Of a DNA stretch of 38,265 nt, positions 25,701-30,724 are shown piece after piece; the first letter of the stretch is position 1, and the number at the start of each line of letters is the position of its first letter. The DNA is taken from contig CAJUSG010000021.1 in assembly GCA_910589085.1 (NCBI GenBank), forward strand, positions 1 through 38,265. The letters run 5' to 3'. Under the pieces are notes generated by a model. The model was not told where the DNA came from. It did not search any database and was given only the letters and a program-made list of their open reading frames with translations. The DNA is from an uncultured Oscillospiraceae bacterium (lineage in GTDB: Bacteria > Bacillota > Clostridia > Oscillospirales > Oscillospiraceae). The position numbers and the translations under genes were made by a program.

Positions 25701-26786
25701 GCGGACACAAACGGCCAGACTACTGTTCGGAACGGTACGGCGAGCACCATCGTAAGCGCCGCGGACGGCAGCAAGCTGGTGAAGGAGGCGGCTGCGAATC
25801 AGAGCCAGAGCATCGTGATTAAGCCGGAGATCACCGGTGATGTGACCAAAACGCAGGTCTCGATCCTGGTCTCGACGGTAAGCCAGATCAGGAGGGAGAC
25901 AAACGCGGCGCTCACCGTCTCGTCCCCCATCGCCGACGTGACCATCCCCCATGCGGCGCTGGACACCTTGGGCCAGGGGAGCGGCACCGTCAACGTGGTG
26001 GCCGAGCAGACGGAGCAGGGAGTGGTACTGACACTGACTGCGGGCGGCGAGAATGTGAAGAGTGTTCCCGGCGGCCTGACCCTCACTGTCCCGGCGGCGG
26101 ATGCCGCTCCTGGCACGGTGGCGGTATTGGTCCATGACGACGGCACCCGGGAGACACTCCGGAAGAGCGTCGTGGAAAACGGCAGGCTGAGTATTCCTCT
26201 GAGCGGCTCGGCCACGGTGGAAATTGTGGACAACAGCAAGGAGTTTGCCGATGTCCCGTCCACAAACTGGGCGGCAGATGCCGTAGCCTTCGCCAGTGCC
26301 CATGAGCTGTTCAGCGGCACCAGCGAGACGACCTTCAGCCCGGACCAGTCCATGAGCCGCGGAATGCTGGCGACCGTGCTCTACAACCTGGAGGGCCAGC
26401 CGGATCAGACATTGACCATGCAGGATCTGACAGGCGGGTACAACGACGTCAGCGGCGACGCATGGTATGCCGACGGAATTGCCTGGGCCGTGGAGAACGG
26501 CATTGCCAATGGCTACGGCAACGGTCAGTTTGGTCCCGACGACAGCATCACGCGGGAACAGTTTGTAGTCATGCTCTGGAAGTACGCGGGAAGCCCTGAG
26601 GCAGGGGACCAGGTCCTCACCTTCACAGATGCGGACCAGGCCAGCGGTTACGCCCTGGAGGCGCTGCGCTGGGCTGTGGAGAAGGGCATCTTGAGCGGTT
26701 ACTCCAATGGCCAGCTTACCCCCGGAGGGACAGCGACCCGTGCCCAAGCGGCGCAAATGCTGAAAAACTTTATGGAAAACGCCTGA
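13716..26786 (+). CDS. Giant (4356-residue) exported modular SLH surface protein
   Basis: The start at 13716 has GGGAGG seven bases upstream and gives a signal peptide (KRR, hydrophobic core, cleavage near A25/A26). The frame continues 51 codons upstream but without a start signal. Order: Cys/His-rich segment (~35-140); beta-helix-like region (~225-335); short Cys cluster (~350-400); then from ~residue 580 to 3970 a continuous array of four beta-module types, including YDG/MBG-like and Ig-like (YYGDTF...GGSGTG...) units; a Gly/Thr/Pro linker (~3970-4000); a beta domain; and three SLH domains (~4176-4356) with motifs such as YADGIAWAVENGI and ITREQFVVMLWK. SLH domains bind cell-wall polysaccharide, so this is a wall-anchored stalk, perhaps an adhesin. 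No catalytic domain was recognised. Strong Thr/Val/Gly bias; about 34% of the window. Confidence 0.92.
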   Translation: MKRRVLSLTITLALCLNLCPVWVLAADEETDSGPCPHHAVHTEACGYVSPASEQECTHQHDDGCYTKETNCIHEHTAECCEILADASEPGEPVLCTHICTEDGGCITQTLSCPHTHDGACGYVPGNPGVPCGFVCQICPIEGLIGGLPSSISEDNREQVQDRLSEIYALYDELTGDQQQQVDLSPCVSLWDQIDELGAAVQSDTGFASSQTDTLESDQTISAPHVIAKSMTIDTNGHTVTATNTSVIQITGSGGLYLTGGGRIVSKNGAGVEVMSGGLLSIDETGVDISGTTYALDIASDAEVQLSGGTYFGKKAAIRADDFAALLAPGYVYFDAAGNAILPADMAAARTVVVGQCMDHSDKSYGHDAGTVTHTWTCSACGKTESERCKFEFQQDGTGACVCGNGLAVVVDERDLTDMVYDGEIKPEEVGITVTLTDGSNKELVKGTDYKVDYDPRKDAGEVTVTVTGLTFEGTFTRIYLVDQDQPVLEWDTVSKPVPVEVDYDGEPVEAGDLPPVEINIKAPEDLHEFLQYSHKKPGDADYTDGLPTDAGTYDVIVSLPEMQNFEAAVSAPITLTINKISPIVTAPEAAEPVYNGAVQNLVTAGTLDPAAVNDGLEIKFAENANGPFVTDIPTGTDAGDYRVWYTVEVTDNYLAIDPDPTEIPGVKILRKQITPDVTLSETSYLYDGGYKRPAVTVKDVDHKTILLDTEYEVEYVNNRDVSTKDNPAKVVVTDKAGGNYDIGRVEVPFEITLRTQEALSITNQPSTVIYGGQFTLGTSGGSGDGLVTWEVIEVDGVTVAEVGQNSGQVTIVGVGKATVKATKSGTDPATGVTNYEDATATWTLDASKKSVTAIVRVEDKDYDSTTKATVTATLQNSDLVGSDNIKIKLAGSFEDPDAGVNKKVTIDSTSPDFTGSTGNYQNYHITYPATATATIRKAIAKITTEPVGASLTYNGSERDLIATGAVADPASVPVEYALSEDGPYSTDLPKGVNAGEYTVWYRIQETDNYTGEAPKSVTATIAKKSVNPTITLDQDTFVYDGTAKEPVVTLIEADGTTEIPADEYTVEYSGNVDVGTATVTVTAKEDGNYSFTAVKKNFTIGQKQATVLTHPKPAGKPLVFDNMALELVTEGTGSGGTMVYRVGPVGDFKPAIPTETNARTYTVYYKVQGDANHSDSEEGRVEVTISPKTVKDPTIELFDGDDPLNSYTYDGNAKEPRPVVKDGSTVISPGEYNIVYSDNIDAGTAVVNITDKPGGNYTVTGSATFVIKKANIVFDRDPAAAVIIYDGKPHELLVPGETSGGEVQYALDSPTSAYGPAIPTGVEARKYTVYYKVVGDENHNHFAVQSVDVTIQRKPLTDIIIELTPDSFEYDGNPKMPTVTVKFKEGKVETVVPDTEYDWTCSDTAPTNKGAYTITIEDLTGGNYDLTNANPKTADFTIGETAQAELVIEDKPDSTVYGDTFTLRTSGGSSSSAVTWEVKGPATVDAATGEVEITGIGEVTVTATNPGDQNYLPVYARWTFTAAPKPVTASVVVGNKVYDGTTAAAVTSAGITTINGDTVTIDKASITAAFETPGIDTGKTVRLDTSEVQVTGADAAKYEISYPGTANADITQATTQITTNPKEITSLTYNGQPQELVTAGETNVGFLVYSLDGTDFSSDIPTGTNAGTYTVYYKVEGTADYTGVAVNTTPISVTIDPKPITPVVELLETSFLYDGNRKEPKITVKDDKTAIDPDQYSVTWANDDTSVTDGLLTAAGTYTATITSVANGNYSFTATAQVEIKAATQQALNITGKPEHVYYGDTVTTLEAAGGTGNGTVKWSIAAGEANASIDEGSGVLTANGIGPVTVKAERTVPNYKPATDIWTFTVEPRPVVAEVTITPKDYDGTTAAAVASASITALNGDTVTIAPASITAVFDTPAAGTGKTVRLDASKAQVTGADAAKYTISYPANAQGDINPRQVTVTVTLSGNDLKTKADGTYYYEYDGEEKTPTVTVTADDNGKLLAASDYSVTITGNKNVGEAIVTVSEKTDGNYTFADEEVCFRIEEVSASLTLPPRANDLTYIGETREQELVTGGTAAGGHIEYALDGGSYSKEIPKAEDAGTYTVTYKVVGDSNHADGQEGSVTVTIKPKQVISPKVTVSGSYTYDGSAKEPAAADIEVKDGTTTIPADQYEVTCRDNINAGTATVIISSVNGGNYIVNGMGTFEITKGTASVATGPTGLTNLPYNGTEQALVQAGAASGGTMVYSLSEDGPYTPSIPTGKAVKGYTVWYKAQGDSNHNDSTPASVTASIVKNTVTDFTIRVTPESVTYNGKRQEPTVTVQDDNGVIDGSEYTVTYQDEAGNSVDGPTNVGTYTLTITGVAGGNYTFDDTDGKNTAEFEILPAGQTPLTITGTRERVYYGDTIQLGTTGGNGTVTWQVDNGPASIDKDTGLLTITGVGSVTVTATSKAVGYENKTATWPFRADEKPVTAVVTVDSKTYDSNTDATVTAKLQSSDLVGSDDIEIKLSGSFEDPNAGANKKVTVDSTSPDFTGSTGSYQNYRITYPATATASIFKADVTDVTRPTAVNNLEYTGLPLTLVAAGSSTEGSLEYSLDDRTYSASLPTGIDAGDYEVWYRVKGDGNHNDTTGTKLGTVTIAQQEVLNPTIEFNPDSASYDGTVHKPKVIVKDKNNRVIPDSEYSVDYGTTDWKTAGDHEVTVTDNTDGNYQITTKTGKFTISAMGQSSLSIVDKPGRVQYGDTFTLSALGGSGTGAIKWESSNPDVATINQNGFVEIKKSGAATITATKLADGNYGEVSATWSFSAEKKRVTLGVTASDKEYNGSDKADLDFTWQPGLLGDDEITLNLTGKFSDANAGTNKTVTIIGTVPTDDRYDIKPPAFPTASITPKPASVSGSTPTELTYNGGDQNLVTGVTAVDGTLAYSKDGSYYTLIPPKEAAAGTYPVWYKAQASGNYKDSPAVRVDVTIKPKVKALSIDEIELSSNSFDYDGTPKRPDVVVKDGSVVIPPSEYTVSYSNNTGVGTATVTITDNSGGNYEVSGSKTFTIKAGAPAVTEAPEPRSLTYDGREKTLVTRGTAVNGHMEYSSDEYDYYSTALPKGTDAGTYEVWYKAVGTDGTETIPKSVIAEILPNTRPATVTVNPTSDPLPYTGSPQKPPVTVVVDGTTLTKDVDYTVTYSNNTNVGTATVTVQGIRNYQFTGTATFEIAKSKATFSEEPKAREGLFYTGKPQPLVTTGRTQDGLVLYSTDGYSYSVKVPTGTERGDYMVIAKVQGDDTHEDSKLVVISSIVIGRNEVNNPTVTLSQTSFDYTGGEHRPTVTVADDRSNVIADSEYTVSYSNNINVGEATVTVTSKGNNYSFEAKPVNFRIDGVGQTTLTITGQPDTAYYGDTFRLEAAGGSGTGAVKWSSSDESIASVDQNTGVVTINKKGSVTITARKAASAGYGEAAAELTFYAYPKPINAIVTAASKSYDGGLDAPLTVTFNRSDLVGNDNLTATATGNFADANVGESKSVTIDSVTISDDDSQKYDVKWPAITTASIIPAAAEVTEAPKPAESLTYNGSSQTLLLDGGTATGGNIAYSMNGGASYSFELPTGREAKDYTIWYKVVASNKNYEDSAPVKMDPVTIAVNEGKPTVLCTPGSVQYSGKEQTPTVVVRDNAQLVIPENEYTVTFEPTPMIEVGTYKVIVTDKPGSGNYEFTDPVEGTFEIAASSQPPLSIVTDKATDVYYGDSIRLTALGGSGSGDIRWSIDKTGIAEITSASGNNCVVTVKGTEGFTVSAYREGKDGYSDSNTDSVPFVAHPKPVTPVVTAQEKNYDGSTGAVLSAACKSGDLVTGDTITFTVTGKFVTADVGTDKQVEVLTHDATGTNADKYAFDWPKSTKASIYKVNAQLDLRPERADNLVYDGQPQTLLASGGSTVKGIGTIVYSLRQDGEYSSKIPEATEVGKYTVWYKVADSVNYTGIPAASIEVEIKAAGGGTTGGGDTGTSTPPSSGTDSTPSADTNGQTTVRNGTASTIVSAADGSKLVKEAAANQSQSIVIKPEITGDVTKTQVSILVSTVSQIRRETNAALTVSSPIADVTIPHAALDTLGQGSGTVNVVAEQTEQGVVLTLTAGGENVKSVPGGLTLTVPAADAAPGTVAVLVHDDGTRETLRKSVVENGRLSIPLSGSATVEIVDNSKEFADVPSTNWAADAVAFASAHELFSGTSETTFSPDQSMSRGMLATVLYNLEGQPDQTLTMQDLTGGYNDVSGDAWYADGIAWAVENGIANGYGNGQFGPDDSITREQFVVMLWKYAGSPEAGDQVLTFTDADQASGYALEALRWAVEKGILSGYSNGQLTPGGTATRAQAAQMLKNFMENA
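16344..16520 (+). repeat. Near-identical D-module copy 1 (pair with 21195-21371)
   Basis: This 177-base stretch matches 21195-21371 nearly base for base with no length change. Both encode the shared core SFEDP.AG.NKKVT.DS followed by TSPDFTGSTG. Other D modules are far more diverged. Confidence 0.75.
18327..18525 (+). repeat. Near-identical D-module copy (pair with 19362-19560)
   Basis: This 199-base stretch and 19362-19560 have equal length and share long identical blocks, encoding YDGTTAAAV and QVTGADAAKY. They are the D modules of consecutive cycles, which suggests duplication or gene conversion between them. Confidence 0.75.
19362..19560 (+). repeat. Near-identical D-module copy (pair with 18327-18525)
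   Basis: Partner of the unit at 18327-18525: same length, shared blocks ACGACGGCACAACAGCTG-like at the start and CAGGTGACCGGCGCGGACGC near the end. Confidence 0.75.
21195..21371 (+). repeat. Near-identical D-module copy 2 (pair with 16344-16520)
   Basis: Partner of 16344-16520; the two copies are about 4.85 kb apart, that is three supercycles. Confidence 0.75.
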
Positions 26787-26833
26787 TGCGAGGGAACTGG
26801 ATCAGGTAATCCCAACAAGACGCACCACACAAA

Positions 26834-26875
26834 AACCGCCCTGTGCCAGCTACGGCACAGGGCGGTTGATTTTTT
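26834..26875 (+). terminator. Bidirectional terminator after the giant gene
   Basis: A perfect 14-bp stem (26834-26847 with 26854-26867), 6-base loop, then GA and T6 (26870-26875). The left flank is A-rich, so it also serves the minus-strand holin-like gene ending at 26893. Confidence 0.9.
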
Positions 26876-26892
26876 CAATAGGCTGCCGGCTG

Positions 26893-27195
26893 TCACAGAC
26901 TGCTGCATTCGTCCTGTGCTGCGCCCGGAGTGCTCTGCATCTGACCCGAACCGGCCTCCTTTGGCTGTTCGGGCCGAATCATCTCCTCCACAGGCTTTTT
27001 GACGCTCTCCGTGTCCACCTTGCCCTCGGTGATGATGTAGGTGACCACGGAGGCCACGGACACCACCGCGCCCGCTACGGAGCTGATGGTGCTCTCGTCC
27101 AGCCCGAAGACCATGGCCAGCCCGGTGACGACGCCCGCTGCCGCCGCCCACAGCTTCCGGGAACTCAGCTTGCGCTTCCAGTCGATTTTGTTCAT
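26893..27195 (-). CDS. Holin-like small membrane protein
   Basis: A 100-residue protein. The N-terminus MNKIDWKRKLSSRKLW is followed by two hydrophobic segments (about residues 16-28 and 33-52) and a charged, Pro/Gln-rich C-terminal tail (from ~57). This is the usual form of small phage holins in Firmicutes. The ATG at 27195 has AAAGGAG nine bases upstream; a longer frame from 27222 lacks support. It follows another small membrane protein by 23 bases, a pairing common in phage lysis cassettes, but no endolysin, tail or other phage gene is present nearby. It may be a prophage remnant or a domesticated export pore. Moderately sure of family. Confidence 0.65.
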   Translation of the reverse strand: MNKIDWKRKLSSRKLWAAAAGVVTGLAMVFGLDESTISSVAGAVVSVASVVTYIITEGKVDTESVKKPVEEMIRPEQPKEAGSGQMQSTPGAAQDECSSL

Positions 27196-27218
27196 AATAT
27201 ACCGCTCCTTTCCGTGAA

Positions 27219-27503
27219 TCATTTCTCTTCATCGTGCGCGGCCTGGTTGAGGTGCTCCTCAATCCGGTTCATGGCTTCGGTGACCGGACCGTTGCAGCCC
27301 TGGTCCTTCAATCCCTGCAGACAGGCCAGCAGCCCATAGCAGATCAGGGTCTGCTCCTTGCGGATCGCCTTCAGCTCCTCGTGCTGCCTCTTGCTCCGCT
27401 GAACAAACTTGACGCACCAGAGGATCACACCGCCGATCACGCCCAGCGCGGTCAGGAGCTCTGCAAACTTAATCAATGTATTTGCATTAATGATTACTTC
27501 CAC
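27219..27503 (-). CDS. Small phage-type membrane protein paired with the holin-like gene
   Basis: A 94-residue protein with one hydrophobic segment (about residues 12-33, ELLTALGVIGGVILWCVKFV) followed by a charged, helix-prone cytoplasmic part (QRSKRQHEELKAIRKEQ), then LICYGLLACLQGLKDQGC and a C-terminal helix. Proteins of this pattern sit next to holins in clostridial prophages; their exact function is not established. The start is GTG at 27503 with GGAGAGGAGGG upstream. It is co-oriented with the holin-like gene and probably cotranscribed. No clear promoter was found in the 123 bases upstream. Confidence 0.6.
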   Translation of the reverse strand: MEVIINANTLIKFAELLTALGVIGGVILWCVKFVQRSKRQHEELKAIRKEQTLICYGLLACLQGLKDQGCNGPVTEAMNRIEEHLNQAAHDEEK

Positions 27504-27587
27504 GTTCAGCCCTCCTCTCCGGCACCCAAACTGGATATAGGACCGGCTGTACAGGCTGGCTGTTCAGCCGGCCAGGGTCATTCTTTG

Positions 27588-27624
27588 CCCGAAATCCTTG
27601 GCATATCAAGGCTTTCGGGTTTTT
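27588..27624 (+). terminator. Terminator-like hairpin oriented to the plus strand
   Basis: CCCGAAA plus CCTTG (27588-27600) pairs with CAAGG plus TTTCGGG (27607-27619) with one mismatch, followed by T5 (27620-27624) on the plus strand. It lies just after the minus-strand Pro-rich gene, whose own transcript would lack a U-run here. No plus-strand gene precedes it closely. Confidence 0.45.
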
Positions 27625-27626
27625 GG

Positions 27627-28508
27627 CTAGAGCTCTACGATATCCATCTCTGCCCGCTCTACACACAGAGGTGTTTTGGCATTCAGCACCAGGGACAGCT
27701 CCACCCCGCATCCGCTGTTTATGCAGGGATGCAGCACAGAGACGTGGTGCAGGGTCTGGGGACCATGTGTCAGACATCCCAAAGCGAGACATAGGGGCTG
27801 CGTATCCGCAAAGGCGCCGCAGGGCGACTGCCTGAGGAGAATGGAGCCCGTTCCCTCTGCCGGGGACATGGCGCAGACATTCAATGTGTATTGGACCACA
27901 TAGGTCTTTCCCGGGTTCAGGAAGATCTGTTCGGGAGCGTGTCCGTTCCAGCAGATGTCTCTCCCCGAGCGGCTCCGCTGTCTCCAGGGCAGGCGGCCGT
28001 CTGGATTCCACAGTATTTTCTGGCCGGTCAGCTGAAGGGAGCTTTTTTGGCAGGACAGCACCCTGTATGGGTCTGGCCGGGGGACAGGGGCTGGGTATTG
28101 CATTGGACAGGCAGGAACATAGGGGAGCGTCTGGGATGGCGGAGGCGGGGATGGAGGCTGAGACGGGAATGCGGGTTGGGACGGGTCAGGAGGCTGAACC
28201 GGGAACGCCGGCTGGGAGGGCTCGGACGGACGCGGGACAAACTCCAGTATGTGATCCAGCTTGTTCTTCAACAGCAACTGGTTGTGTGTCACCGATTCCA
28301 CAAGGGCAGCGATGCTTTTGTGGACTGCCAGCACGTCCTGGGAACTCATACCGGGCAGGGCTCCAAGGACAAATTGCAGATGTTCACCCCCGGCGTTGAG
28401 AATGTGGCTCAGGGCAAGCTCTTCCATGGCAATACACGCGATTATCATAGTTAGAGCTTCTTCCCGTGTCATATCTGCCCCGTTTTTGGGAAAAGAAGGC
28501 ATAGACAT
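27627..28508 (-). CDS. Pro-rich-stalk paralogue of the collagen-like spore-surface proteins
   Basis: A 293-residue protein. Residues 1-~93 (MSMPSFPKNG..., REEALTMIIACIAMEELALS, HILNAGGEHLQFVLGALPG) are homologous to the N-termini of the two collagen-like proteins encoded next door. The collagen stalk is replaced by a Pro/Ser/Gln linker (~95-150, repeats of PSQPAFP). A beta-rich, Cys-containing C-terminal domain follows. There is no signal peptide, as expected for a mother-cell-made spore-surface protein. The start at 28508 is chosen over the ATG at 28523 because GGAG precedes it and because paralogues begin the same way. It is transcribed divergently from 28741 through a symmetric promoter pair. 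Function beyond likely spore-surface assembly is unknown. Confidence 0.7.
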   Translation of the reverse strand: MSMPSFPKNGADMTREEALTMIIACIAMEELALSHILNAGGEHLQFVLGALPGMSSQDVLAVHKSIAALVESVTHNQLLLKNKLDHILEFVPRPSEPSQPAFPVQPPDPSQPAFPSQPPSPPPPSQTLPYVPACPMQYPAPVPRPDPYRVLSCQKSSLQLTGQKILWNPDGRLPWRQRSRSGRDICWNGHAPEQIFLNPGKTYVVQYTLNVCAMSPAEGTGSILLRQSPCGAFADTQPLCLALGCLTHGPQTLHHVSVLHPCINSGCGVELSLVLNAKTPLCVERAEMDIVEL

Positions 28509-28582
28509 ATTCAAAAACTCCATAGTGCATCCCGGTGGAACCGGGACGAAAGATGTGCGGCAGGAATTCTGTGCCGCCGTCC

Positions 28583-28610
28583 TACCCTATGACAGCGGAG
28601 ACGGTTTGGT
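28583..28610 (-). promoter_or_regulatory. Candidate sigma-K/E promoter of the Pro-rich gene
   Basis: On the minus strand AC (28609-28610), 17 bases, then CATAGGGTA (28583-28591), matching the sigma-K form AC-N16/17-CATANNNTA. It predicts a leader of about 70 bases. Confidence 0.55.
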
Positions 28611-28622
28611 TCCAGCTGGAAC
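28609..28622. promoter_or_regulatory. 14-bp palindrome between divergent spore-surface genes
   Basis: GTTCCAGCTGGAAC is a perfect palindrome centred at 28615.5. Its terminal AC on each strand is the -35 dinucleotide of the corresponding promoter, and both -10 elements lie 24.5 bases from its centre. It is a likely site for a dimeric regulator controlling both genes. Confidence 0.6.
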
Positions 28623-28648
28623 ACACCGACGGGCCGGCACATATAGTA
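28621..28648 (+). promoter_or_regulatory. Candidate sigma-K/E promoter of the collagen-like operon
   Basis: AC (28621-28622), 17 bases, then CATATAGTA (28640-28648), matching AC-N16/17-CATANNNTA. It also fits the sigma-E -10 loosely. Predicted leader about 85 bases before the ATG at 28741. Confidence 0.6.
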
Positions 28649-28740
28649 TTTCGGGTGCGGCGCGGCAGAGCGCCTCTCTTCCGCCGCCGCACCTGTGTGC
28701 TTCACAACGCGCTTCTTAAAATGAAAGGAGATTCTCAATT

Positions 28741-29691
28741 ATGTCTCTGCCCAGTTTCCCCAAAGTTGACCCACCCATTGAGCGTGAAAACGCGGTCAAT
28801 CAAATTCTCTCCTCCATCGCCATGGAGGAGCTCGGACTGAGCCATATCCTCAACGCTGAGGGCGAGAAACTGCAATATATTTTGGGCACCCTGCCCGGAC
28901 TCAGCGGTCCCTCCGCCACGGTCGGCGACGTGCTGACCGCCACCGAGAGCGTCCGCAGTATGCTGGAGACCGCCGTGCAGAACCAGCTCTTTCTGAAGGC
29001 GAAGATGCAGGGGGCGCTGGCGGCCTCCCCCATGCAGGGGCCCACCGGCGCCACCGGTCCCACCGGCGCAACCGGCCCTGCCGGCGGTCCTGTGGGCGCC
29101 ACCGGCGCTACTGGACCCACCGGTCCCACCGGCGCTACGGGCGCCACAGGCCCCACCGGTCCGGAGGGGCCCTGGGGGTTTGACGGCGCCACCGGCGCCA
29201 CGGGCGCTACCGGCGCTACCGGGGCCACCGGCCCCACCGGCGCTACCGGTCCCGCCGGCCTCCCCGTCACTGCCACCTCCGCCTATTTGGCAAGCATCAG
29301 CGGCCAGACAATCAGTGTGTTGGCAGATGGCGCTGTCATCCCCATGAGTGAGGTCATGCGGAAATCCTCGGATATCAAGAGCACCCCGACCGGCACGCAG
29401 CTCACGGTGAACACCCCGGGACGCTACCTGATCTCCTACAACGTCAACACCAGCGTGCCCTCCAATGCCGGCACGCGTCTGATGATCAACAACAAGGCCG
29501 ACCCGGCCTCCGTCATAGCGCCATCCATCGCGGTGCCACCCACGGTGCTCAGGAGTCATTTTTCCGCGGAGATCATTGTGGATCTGACCGCCGGGTCCAC
29601 CGTATCCCTTCAGATGTTTGGCCCTCTCGCCAATATCACCCTGCTGCCCGGCTCCGGCGGCGCGAACCTGTCCGTCATCCGTCTGAGCTGA
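28741..29691 (+). CDS. Collagen-like spore-surface protein 1 (BclA-like)
   Basis: A 316-residue protein in three parts. Residues 1-98 form the shared helical N-terminal domain (MSLPSFPKVDPP, SSIAMEELGLSHILNAEGEK). Residues ~99-178 are Gly-X-Y repeats, mostly GPT/GAT triplets with short breaks (GGPVG, GPWGFDG). Residues ~180-316 are a beta-rich C-terminal domain resembling the TNF/C1q-like trimer domain of BclA. AAAGGAG supports the start. There is no signal peptide. Thr in the third position of the triplets is the type of site O-glycosylated in BclA of Bacillus anthracis. By analogy it would form trimeric filaments on the exosporium or spore coat. It is followed 13 bases later by a paralogue and then a glycosyltransferase. 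Confidence 0.85.
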   Translation: MSLPSFPKVDPPIERENAVNQILSSIAMEELGLSHILNAEGEKLQYILGTLPGLSGPSATVGDVLTATESVRSMLETAVQNQLFLKAKMQGALAASPMQGPTGATGPTGATGPAGGPVGATGATGPTGPTGATGATGPTGPEGPWGFDGATGATGATGATGATGPTGATGPAGLPVTATSAYLASISGQTISVLADGAVIPMSEVMRKSSDIKSTPTGTQLTVNTPGRYLISYNVNTSVPSNAGTRLMINNKADPASVIAPSIAVPPTVLRSHFSAEIIVDLTAGSTVSLQMFGPLANITLLPGSGGANLSVIRLS

Positions 29692-29704
29692 GAGGAGGGG
29701 TAGT

Positions 29705-30634
29705 ATGCCGATGCCAACATTCCCTCAGATTGACCCCCCGCTGACCCGTGAGGGCAGCATCAACGGGATTATCTCCTCCATCGCCGCTGAGGAGCTCAGC
29801 CTGAGCCATATCCTCAACACCCAGGGGGAAAAGCTGCAATACGTTCTTGGTACTCTGCCCGGCCTGGAGAAGGCGGCGGACCTCGAGGAGGTCATGAAGG
29901 TCAACAAGAGTGTGCAGGACACCATGTCGGACGTGATGGAGCAGCAGATGCTGCTCACCGCCAAGCTGAGCGCGGCCATGAAGGCCCCGGTGTATCCCGG
30001 TCCCACCGGACCCATCGGTCCCACTGGCCCGGAGGGTCCTGCCGAGGGTCCCACTGGCCCCACAGGTCCCGTGGGCGCGGAAGGTCCCGCCGGCGCTACC
30101 GGCGCTACCGGTCCCACCGGTCCTCAGGGGCAGCCGGGCGCGGCGGGCGCGACAGGCGCGGCGGGCGCGACAGGCGCGACGGGCCCCGAAGGTCCTGCCG
30201 GCCCCGCCGGGGCCGTCGGTCCCAGCCTGATTTCCGCCTATGCCGCCAATACCAGGGGTTCCAATCTCCAGGTGTCTACAGGCGGCACCCCCATTCCCCT
30301 GCCCGACGCCCAGCTCCTCTCCCCGGAGATCACCGTCAGCCCGGACAACACGGTGTTTACGGTGAGCAAAAGCGGTATCTATCTGATCACCTACCATGTG
30401 AATATCACCGCGGCCCTGAAAATGGGAACCCGGCTGATGTACAACAACGTGCGCATGGAGGACTCCGTCATTGCGCCGTTGGCTTCCCTCTCCAGCTTTG
30501 AATGCCGGATCCTGCGTACGCTGCATGCGGGCATCCCCCTTTCCCTTCAGATGTACACCGATACAATCGGCGGCGCCACTCTGATGGGCGATGGAGTGGG
30601 CGCGTCCCTGTCCCTCGTTCGACTGAGTGATTAA
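29705..30634 (+). CDS. Collagen-like spore-surface protein 2 (BclA-like)
   Basis: A 309-residue paralogue of the upstream gene with the same layout: N-terminal domain (MPMPTFPQIDPP, SSIAAEELSLSHILNTQGEK) to ~98, Gly-X-Y repeats ~99-175 (GPTGP, GATGAAGATG, one break at GPAEGP), and a C-terminal beta domain with the family pattern YLITYHVNI...GTRLMYNN. AGAGGAGGGG precedes the ATG by a few bases. The 13-base spacing implies one transcript with gene 28741-29691. Its stalk has more Ala/Glu and less Thr than paralogue 1, so it may carry less sugar. Possibly the two proteins co-assemble on the spore; this is inference. Confidence 0.85.
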   Translation: MPMPTFPQIDPPLTREGSINGIISSIAAEELSLSHILNTQGEKLQYVLGTLPGLEKAADLEEVMKVNKSVQDTMSDVMEQQMLLTAKLSAAMKAPVYPGPTGPIGPTGPEGPAEGPTGPTGPVGAEGPAGATGATGPTGPQGQPGAAGATGAAGATGATGPEGPAGPAGAVGPSLISAYAANTRGSNLQVSTGGTPIPLPDAQLLSPEITVSPDNTVFTVSKSGIYLITYHVNITAALKMGTRLMYNNVRMEDSVIAPLASLSSFECRILRTLHAGIPLSLQMYTDTIGGATLMGDGVGASLSLVRLSD

Positions 30635-30663
30635 GGACGGCGCGGCCGTTTTTCCAGCAAAAA

Positions 30664-30696
30664 GGGACTCCCATCGGTTTAACCGGTGGGGGTCCC
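30664..30696. terminator. Hairpin between collagen-like gene 2 and glycosyltransferase
   Basis: A 14-bp stem with two wobble pairs (30664-30677 with 30683-30696) and a 5-base loop. A5 lies to its left, but the right flank (CCTATATCT) is not a U-run. It may be a partial terminator or processing site, so the glycosyltransferase could still be read from the collagen promoter. Confidence 0.5.
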
Positions 30697-30724
30697 CCTA
30701 TATCTGAGCAAAGGAGACTGCTAT

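Noticed and set aside
25173..26756. A 527-codon minus-strand frame opposite the C-terminal part of the giant gene
   Set aside because: It lies opposite clear SLH domains and has no recognisable protein features.
28735..29559. Minus-strand frames opposite the collagen-like genes (Gly/Ala- or Pro/Val-rich)
   Set aside because: They are reverse readings of the Gly-X-Y triplets; the plus-strand proteins have conserved N- and C-terminal domains and ribosome binding sites.
29036..30225. Short tandem GGCGCTACC-type repeats as a mobile or phase-variable tract
   Set aside because: They encode Gly-X-Y triplets within collagen stalks; slippage may change stalk length in multiples of 9 bases, but no frame-breaking mononucleotide tract is seen.
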